In this document: positions 59,040-64,000 of the stretch, piece after piece
How the letters are laid out: each line of letters opens with the position of its first letter
Numbering within the stretch: position 1 is the first letter of the stretch
NCBI GenBank assembly: GCA_029203145.1
Contig: CP119309.1
Coordinates: 1,575,001 to 1,639,000 of the forward strand
Length of the DNA stretch: 64,000 nt
Source: Candidatus Brevundimonas phytovorans
GTDB taxonomy: Bacteria > Pseudomonadota > Alphaproteobacteria > Caulobacterales > Caulobacteraceae
Direction: 5' to 3'
Position numbers and translations under genes: made by a program
The notes under the pieces: model-generated
Seen by the model: only the letters and a program-made list of their open reading frames with translations
The model's database searches: none
Told to the model about the DNA's origin: nothing

Positions 59040-62000
59040 ATGCCTCAGCTCGCCCTTGCGGCCGCGTCCTTCACCGCCAGCGCCGCCCCGGCCGTGGCCG
59101 CCACAGCGGCGAAGGTCGGCTTCATGACGACGCTGAAGTCGGTCGCCATGAACGTGCTGACCAACGTGGCCATCTCGGCCGCCATGTCGGCGCTGCAGCC
59201 GCAGGTCGGCGCGGCGGGTCGCACCTTCGAATGGACGCTCGATCCTGACGGGCCCATCCCGTTCGCCGCAGGGCGCATCGGCGTGCCGGGCTCGGCGGTC
59301 TATCGCAAGACCTTCGGCCCTGACCTCATGTACTACGGCATCCCGTCGGTGCTGTCGGGCGCCGGGCCGATTGACGGCTTCGAGGGCGTCCGCGCCGATG
59401 ACGAGACGGTGGCCTTCGACGCCACCGGCATGGCGATCACCAGCCAGTACGCCGGCGAGCTCTGGTACCGAAACCGTCTGGGCGCTCAGCCGGATACGGC
59501 CCTTGTCTCGCCGACCGGCCTCAAGAAAGGCGCCAGCCTGCCGGGCTGGACCTCGGCCCACAGGCTGTCGGGCAAGGCCAGCTACCTGCTGGTGATGGGC
59601 GAGAACTCGAAAGGGACCGCCTATCCGACCGGCGAGGTGAAGCCGATCATCACCTTCCGCGGCCTCCTGGGCTGGGACCCGAGGCGCGACAGCACATATC
59701 CGGGCGGCTCCGGCGCCTGTCGTCTGAACGACCCTTCGACCTGGGTCTACATCACCAACCCGATCCTCTGGGCCCTGAAGTGGGCGCTGGGGCTGTGGGA
59801 AGGCCCGACCGGCAAGGGCGCGCCGCAGGTCGATTATCAGGTCGGCGGCATCGGGGCGAAGCTGTCGGGCATTGACGTGCCGGCCTTCGTCGCCGCCGCC
59901 AATGTGGCCGACGCCAATGCCTGGACCGTCGGCGCCTATCCAACGACCGACGACGACAAGAGCCAGGTGCTGGACGCCTTCCTGCAAGCGGGCGGCGCCA
60001 TCTACGCCCAGCGCGCCGGCAAGATCAGCTGCATCCAGCGCGCGTCGATCCGGGCGAGCATCGTCACCATCTCGGCCGCCGACACGGCAGGACCGCTGGA
60101 GATCGACACGGCCGCCAGCCGCATCGACCGTATCAACACCATCCGCCCCCGCTTCTGGTCCGAGGCGCATCGCTGGCAGCTGACCGCCATCGATGAGGTG
60201 ACGGCCGCCGCCTATCAGACCGAGGACGGGGCGAAGCGGACGCGCGGGATCGACTATCCCTATGTGACCAACGCCAAGCAGGCGGCCCAACTCGCGGCGC
60301 TCCAGATCGCGAACACGCGCGAGGGCATCGCGGGCGTGATCCCGCTGAAGCCGCACCTGCAGCGCATCCGCCCCGGCGACGCCTTCACCATCACCGAACC
60401 GGGCTTCGTCCTGAACGGGGTGAAGTGCCTGTGCCTGACGACCGACTATGATCCGGCAACGGGCGTGGTGCGGGTGTCCTTCGTCAGCGAGACCGACGGC
60501 AAGTACGCCTTCGCCATGGGCCAGAACCCGACGCCGCCGTCGCCGCCGGTCCTGACGCCGGTTGATCCGACCTATGTGTCGCCGCCGGAGATCGACGACT
60601 GGACGATCGTCGTCCGCCCGCCCTCGCCCGCCGGCGGCCAGCTTCCCGGCTTCGACCTCGGCGGGATCGTCAGCAATGACACCGCAACAGCCATCATCGT
60701 CGAGCATGGGCCGACCGCGGCCGGGCCATGGACGCAGGCCTATCAGGGCCCGCCGACCGTCACGAAAATCCCGGTGGACGGCCTGCAGCCAGGCGCGACC
60801 TACTACGTCGCAGTCCAGTATCAGCGAAACCAGAACTACAGCGCTCGGCAGGTCTATGGGCCCTACACGGCGCCGCTGCTGGACCCGTCGCCGACCGCGC
60901 CGACCATCGTCGCCATGCAGGACGCGATCGATGCGGCCGAAACTGGGCTCGGATCGCTGAACGCGGCGATCTACACGCCGGGCACCGGTCTGCTGGCCCG
61001 CTCTGACGCGATGTTCGCCAGCCTCAACACGCCGACCACGGGCGTTCTGGCTCGGCTGACGGCGGCCGAGACCGCCATCACCACGAACGATACGGCTTCG
61101 ACGACCCGCCTTGTGGCTCTAGAAGCCACGGTGAATACGGCTGGAACCGGCCTCGTCGCGCGCATGGGAGTGCAGGAGGCGGCGACGGCGAACCTTGCAA
61201 CCGGCAAGGCTGATGCATCTCGCGTCACTGCCCTAGAGGCCAAGGTCGACACGCCTGGCACTGGACTACTGGCGCGAATGGCGTCCCAGGAGACGGCGAC
61301 TATCGACCTTCAGACGCAGAAGGCGGACGTCAGTCGGGTACAATTGCTTGAGGCGTTCGCGGCTGGCGGCGACGGCGTGATGAAGGATGGCGGGTTCCAA
61401 CTCTGGCCCGCAGCAAACGCCCGACCCGATAATGTCGGGGCGCCGACCGGCCTGACGATCTCCCGCCAGACCACAGGGCTCATCTACGGCGACAAGGCGA
61501 TGCGTCTGGTCGATCCGGGGACAGGCAACGCTTCCTTCCCCATCGTGACGGCTGGCTTCGCGCCGGCGTCGGACGCCCTGTATTGGGTCGTCGAGTATCA
61601 GGTGACGGTCAACAGCGGCGACCTGAAGCGCTTCGGCGTTCAGTTCCGCGCCAACCGGACGACGGGGTATTACGGCTCCACAGTCGATCTGGCGATCAAT
61701 CACCCGACGACGACGCCGGGCGTAACCTATCGCGGTTCCAAGATGTTCACCGTCGCGCCCTTGGGCGGGGCGGCTGGGATGCCGACGACCTGCCAAGGCT
61801 ACTTCTACACCAACCTCGCATCGTTCTCGGGCGGGGCGTTCAGCGCCAAAGACCTGACGCTTCATCGGCTGCAGTTCCGCCAGGCGACGCCCGAAGAGAT
61901 TGCGACGGGCTCAGTCCTGCCGGATGTGGCGTCCCGCGTCGCAACCCTAGAGACCGCTACCGCGAACCTTCAAACAGGAAAGGCAGACGCCAGCCGTGTC

Positions 62001-62852
62001 ACCTCCCTGGAGGCCACAGTCAACACGCCCGGCACTGGCGTCACCGCGCGCCTGACGACGGTGGAGAGCGTCGCGGCATCGGCCAATGGCACGGCCAAGG
62101 CGATCAAGGGCGTGGTGCTGGACGTCAACGGCTACGTCAGCGGCTTCAGCTCGACCAATGACGGCACGACGTCGGCGTTCGAAATACTGGCCAGCGCCTT
62201 CGGCATCCGCGACCCCGGCGCCGGGGAGCGCACCGAGTACCGGGCGGGCAACTGGTACGTCTACAGCCCGACCGAGAACACCCGCACCCGCTACGGCAAG
62301 GCGTTTGGCGGCACGCAAAAGCTGGTCTGGTGGACAGGGCCGACCTCGGTGGCGGAAGGCTCGGAGACCAAGGCCAACGCCTACGTCTACATGAGCCAGA
62401 ACGCGGTCAGCGGGCCGCGCTTCGGCGGGTCTGACGTGCCTGTCGCTGGCGTTGGAACTGCAGCAGCAGGGCGGGGAGCCGTTACCGGGACGATCAGCAA
62501 CACAACCTTCGTGACCGTGGCCAGCGTGACATTCGCCAACCGAGCGGCGGCCGGCTTCTGGACAGCAGCGATCAGTGGTCTCGCGGCATCGACAAGCGGT
62601 GTGGACGCCAACCTGGAGTTCCGCGTCATCGAGCAGGGCGCATCTTCTCCCCTCGCTTCCAGTTTAGCAGTCGTGCCCGGCGGTGGCTCGTCGTCCCTGA
62701 TCGACCTGTCCCTGAGCCCCGCTGGTCTTCTTGCCCAGACCCGACCAGCCGGCGCCATCACTCTCAATCTTCAGGGCCGCCGCACAGCGGGCACGGGCAC
62801 CGTCACCATCAGCGGCGGCGACTTCAACGTCACCTACACCCCCTCAGTTTAA
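59040..62852 (+). CDS. Tail tip attachment/host specificity protein (J-like central fibre)
   Basis: 1270 residues. An N-terminal hydrophobic Ala/Met stretch precedes the J-type core (VPGSAVYRKTFGPDLMYYGIPSVLSGAGPIDGFEGV). A fibronectin III-like domain lies near 520-615 (VDGLQPGATYYVAVQY). A coiled-coil repeat (LEATVNTAGTGL, LEAKVDTPGTGL and again near 990) follows. The C-terminal beta-rich part from about 775 likely binds the host receptor. It starts directly after the peptidase stop. Confidence 0.92.
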   Translation: MPQLALAAASFTASAAPAVAATAAKVGFMTTLKSVAMNVLTNVAISAAMSALQPQVGAAGRTFEWTLDPDGPIPFAAGRIGVPGSAVYRKTFGPDLMYYGIPSVLSGAGPIDGFEGVRADDETVAFDATGMAITSQYAGELWYRNRLGAQPDTALVSPTGLKKGASLPGWTSAHRLSGKASYLLVMGENSKGTAYPTGEVKPIITFRGLLGWDPRRDSTYPGGSGACRLNDPSTWVYITNPILWALKWALGLWEGPTGKGAPQVDYQVGGIGAKLSGIDVPAFVAAANVADANAWTVGAYPTTDDDKSQVLDAFLQAGGAIYAQRAGKISCIQRASIRASIVTISAADTAGPLEIDTAASRIDRINTIRPRFWSEAHRWQLTAIDEVTAAAYQTEDGAKRTRGIDYPYVTNAKQAAQLAALQIANTREGIAGVIPLKPHLQRIRPGDAFTITEPGFVLNGVKCLCLTTDYDPATGVVRVSFVSETDGKYAFAMGQNPTPPSPPVLTPVDPTYVSPPEIDDWTIVVRPPSPAGGQLPGFDLGGIVSNDTATAIIVEHGPTAAGPWTQAYQGPPTVTKIPVDGLQPGATYYVAVQYQRNQNYSARQVYGPYTAPLLDPSPTAPTIVAMQDAIDAAETGLGSLNAAIYTPGTGLLARSDAMFASLNTPTTGVLARLTAAETAITTNDTASTTRLVALEATVNTAGTGLVARMGVQEAATANLATGKADASRVTALEAKVDTPGTGLLARMASQETATIDLQTQKADVSRVQLLEAFAAGGDGVMKDGGFQLWPAANARPDNVGAPTGLTISRQTTGLIYGDKAMRLVDPGTGNASFPIVTAGFAPASDALYWVVEYQVTVNSGDLKRFGVQFRANRTTGYYGSTVDLAINHPTTTPGVTYRGSKMFTVAPLGGAAGMPTTCQGYFYTNLASFSGGAFSAKDLTLHRLQFRQATPEEIATGSVLPDVASRVATLETATANLQTGKADASRVTSLEATVNTPGTGVTARLTTVESVAASANGTAKAIKGVVLDVNGYVSGFSSTNDGTTSAFEILASAFGIRDPGAGERTEYRAGNWYVYSPTENTRTRYGKAFGGTQKLVWWTGPTSVAEGSETKANAYVYMSQNAVSGPRFGGSDVPVAGVGTAAAGRGAVTGTISNTTFVTVASVTFANRAAAGFWTAAISGLAASTSGVDANLEFRVIEQGASSPLASSLAVVPGGGSSSLIDLSLSPAGLLAQTRPAGAITLNLQGRRTAGTGTVTISGGDFNVTYTPSV

Positions 62853-62869
62853 CCCAAACAGGACTCCCC

Positions 62870-63202
62870 ATGGCTACGTTCACCAAGCCCAAGACCATCG
62901 CCGAAGCCGAAGCTGCCGAAGTGGTCATTGCCAGCCTCTATCTGGACCGTGTCGAAGCCGCCCGCGCCGTGATGACCGGCCCAGAGGCCCAGGCCTTCGA
63001 AGCCAAGGTGGCGGAACTGCTGTTCGATGGTCTGCCCAACGGCACGTCGGCGGCTGTAAACATGCCCAGCGTGGCGAAGTGGTTCGTCGACGTGCGCACT
63101 GGACTGGACGCGGATTTCGCCCGGCTGGACGCCCTCGTGAACCCGCCGCCAGCGCCGTCGGCGCCCGAAGAGCCCCAGGCCCCGGCTGACCCGGAAGCCT
63201 GA
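62870..63202 (+). CDS. Small protein after the tail fibre
   Basis: 110 residues, helical, with a Pro/Ala-rich tail (PPPAPSAPEEPQAPADPEA). It resembles in place the fibre-assembly or fibre-tip proteins that follow J genes. Not recognised. Confidence 0.7.
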   Translation: MATFTKPKTIAEAEAAEVVIASLYLDRVEAARAVMTGPEAQAFEAKVAELLFDGLPNGTSAAVNMPSVAKWFVDVRTGLDADFARLDALVNPPPAPSAPEEPQAPADPEA

Positions 63203-63248
63203 CGAACCCGGTTCGTCTCCAAACACCACCCATCGCTTAGGAGCCCGC

Positions 63249-63734
63249 ATGTCCGCAGGCCATCACATCGGCATGCCTTTCGCGTCGTGGGAGGGAATCG
63301 TCGCGCTTCTGACGGCCCTTGGCCTCGGCGGGGTTCTGACCGCCTGGGCTCAGAGACCCTCGCGCCGCGCCGTCGCCGCCACGGCGGCCAAGGACGAGGC
63401 GACAGGGGAAGCGGCCGTCATCGCCGCCATCGCCAGCGCCCTGACCGGCACGACCGCATCCCTGCGCGAAGAGATCGAGCGCATGCAGGACACCCTCAAC
63501 GAGTTTCGCCAGAGGGTGGCTGAAGCCGAGGCCGAGGTGCGCGCCGCCGTCGCGCGGGAGGCTGAGCAGGCGCGGCTTGTGGCCGATCTGAGGAGGCAAC
63601 TCGAGATCTCCCATGCCGACGTCGTTCGCCTACGCGCAGAGCGAGACACGGCGACCGAGAAAACTATCCAGCAAGAGGGCGAGATCCGGCAGCTCAAGGC
63701 CGTGATCGACGCGCACGCGAGGGCCACGGCATGA
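63249..63734 (+). CDS. Spanin- or holin-associated coiled-coil membrane protein
   Basis: 161 residues. One membrane segment near the N-terminus (WEGIVALLTALGLGGVLTAWA) is followed by a long periplasmic-type coiled coil (IERMQDTLNEFRQRVAEAEAE to the end). This is the plan of inner-membrane spanins (Rz-like). The position between fibre and a membrane protein suggests the lysis cassette. Confidence 0.72.
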   Translation: MSAGHHIGMPFASWEGIVALLTALGLGGVLTAWAQRPSRRAVAATAAKDEATGEAAVIAAIASALTGTTASLREEIERMQDTLNEFRQRVAEAEAEVRAAVAREAEQARLVADLRRQLEISHADVVRLRAERDTATEKTIQQEGEIRQLKAVIDAHARATA

Positions 63735-64000
63735 ACCTACCCATTGTCATCCGCTTCCCGCCCATGCCCCAGACGACCACCATTCTGGCCCTGGGCTTCC
63801 TCGCCGGCTGCTTGCTCTACACGCCGATGATCGCTTGGGTGGGCCCGCACATACCCGCCGACTATCGCGAGAGCGTCCAGACCATCGTCGGGCTATTCAA
63901 GGACGGCATGCTGCTGATCCTGGGCTTCTATTTCGCCAAGGTCGTCAACGCGGGACAGCAGGACATGGCGAACAGAGCCATAGATGCTGCGGCGGCGGCC
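63731..64000 (+). CDS. Lysis-region membrane protein, possible holin, cut by the window edge
   Basis: The first 90 codons with no stop yet. Two hydrophobic segments (TTILALGFLAGCLLYTPMIAWV and LFKDGMLLILGFYFAKVV). It overlaps the spanin-like gene by four bases. Size and membrane plan fit a holin, but the endolysin is not in view. Confidence 0.7.
   Translation, partial: MNLPIVIRFPPMPQTTTILALGFLAGCLLYTPMIAWVGPHIPADYRESVQTIVGLFKDGMLLILGFYFAKVVNAGQQDMANRAIDAAAAA

Larger units (their letters stand above)
28808..64000. mobile_element. Prophage (lambdoid siphovirus, HK97-type), left and middle part
   Basis: Continuous phage gene content from the excisionase-like gene at 28.9 kb through early, immunity, replication, terminase, head and tail modules to the lysis region at the window edge. 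No integrase or endolysin is seen, so the element continues to the right, probably ending at an intact tRNA-Ser. All head and tail genes needed for a virion appear open, so the prophage may be functional. Confidence 0.92.

Noticed and set aside
58680..60707. A 675-codon minus-strand frame opposite the tail tip gene
   Set aside because: Arg/Gly/Asp-rich shadow of a clear structural gene; no ribosome site and against the late operon direction.

Overview
The window looks like the chromosome of a high-GC alphaproteobacterium of the Caulobacter/Brevundimonas group. The basis is the order tig, clpP, a cicA-like HAD gene, clpX, lon, hup, the GGAAC-N17-GTT promoters of the alphaproteobacterial general stress response, and the style of the proteins. 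The genus is an inference. Bases 1 to about 28,800 are host chromosome. Bases 28,808 to the right edge are the left and middle part of a lambdoid, siphovirus-type prophage whose right end and integrase lie outside the window.

Host part. An FAD oxidoreductase runs off the left edge. It is followed by the ligase-associated DEXH helicase and its PdeM phosphoesterase. A minus-strand signalling operon then runs from a CHASE3-GAF histidine kinase with three receiver domains to CheR, CheB and a REC-histidine kinase, with a hemerythrin-domain protein downstream. Next come tRNA-Val(TAC), HU, Lon, ClpX, a CicA-like phosphatase, ClpP and trigger factor, the protein-quality-control cluster. From 19.0 to 23.9 kb there is a metallo-hydrolase and a compact stress island: a DUF883-like membrane protein, a small acidic protein, a KGG-repeat protein, a fused EgtB-EgtD ergothioneine enzyme and an EcfG-type sigma factor. 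Three genes there have exact GGAAC-N17-GTT promoters and the ergothioneine gene has a near match. Acyl-CoA dehydrogenase, SCP2 protein, a TorF-type porin and AmtB complete the host part.

Prophage part. A 16-base copy of a tRNA-Ser 3' end at 28,808-28,823 marks the probable left attachment site. The early-left operon (35.8 to 28.9 kb, minus strand) carries two DNA methyltransferases, an HNH nuclease, a Lar-like protein, MazG-like and nuclease genes and an excisionase-like gene. The 36 to 39 kb stretch holds lysogenic cargo: a lipoprotein, DUF1328 and DUF1275 membrane proteins and small unknowns. A divergent repressor/Cro pair sits at 39.3 to 39.9 kb. Four copies of one 19-bp palindrome lie at the early-left promoter and in the repressor/Cro gap, as OL and OR do in lambda. 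The early-right operon holds several HTH proteins, a stand-alone DnaA domain IV protein and a replication gene with iteron-like repeats.

The late operon from 45.2 kb has the HK97-type order: HNH, TerS, TerL, portal, protease, capsid, connectors, tail tube, tail chaperone with a probable -1 frameshift, tape measure, tail tip and central fibre. Reverse-strand cargo genes at 34.1, 45.6 and 54.6 kb interrupt these operons and are the best places to look for undescribed prophage functions.
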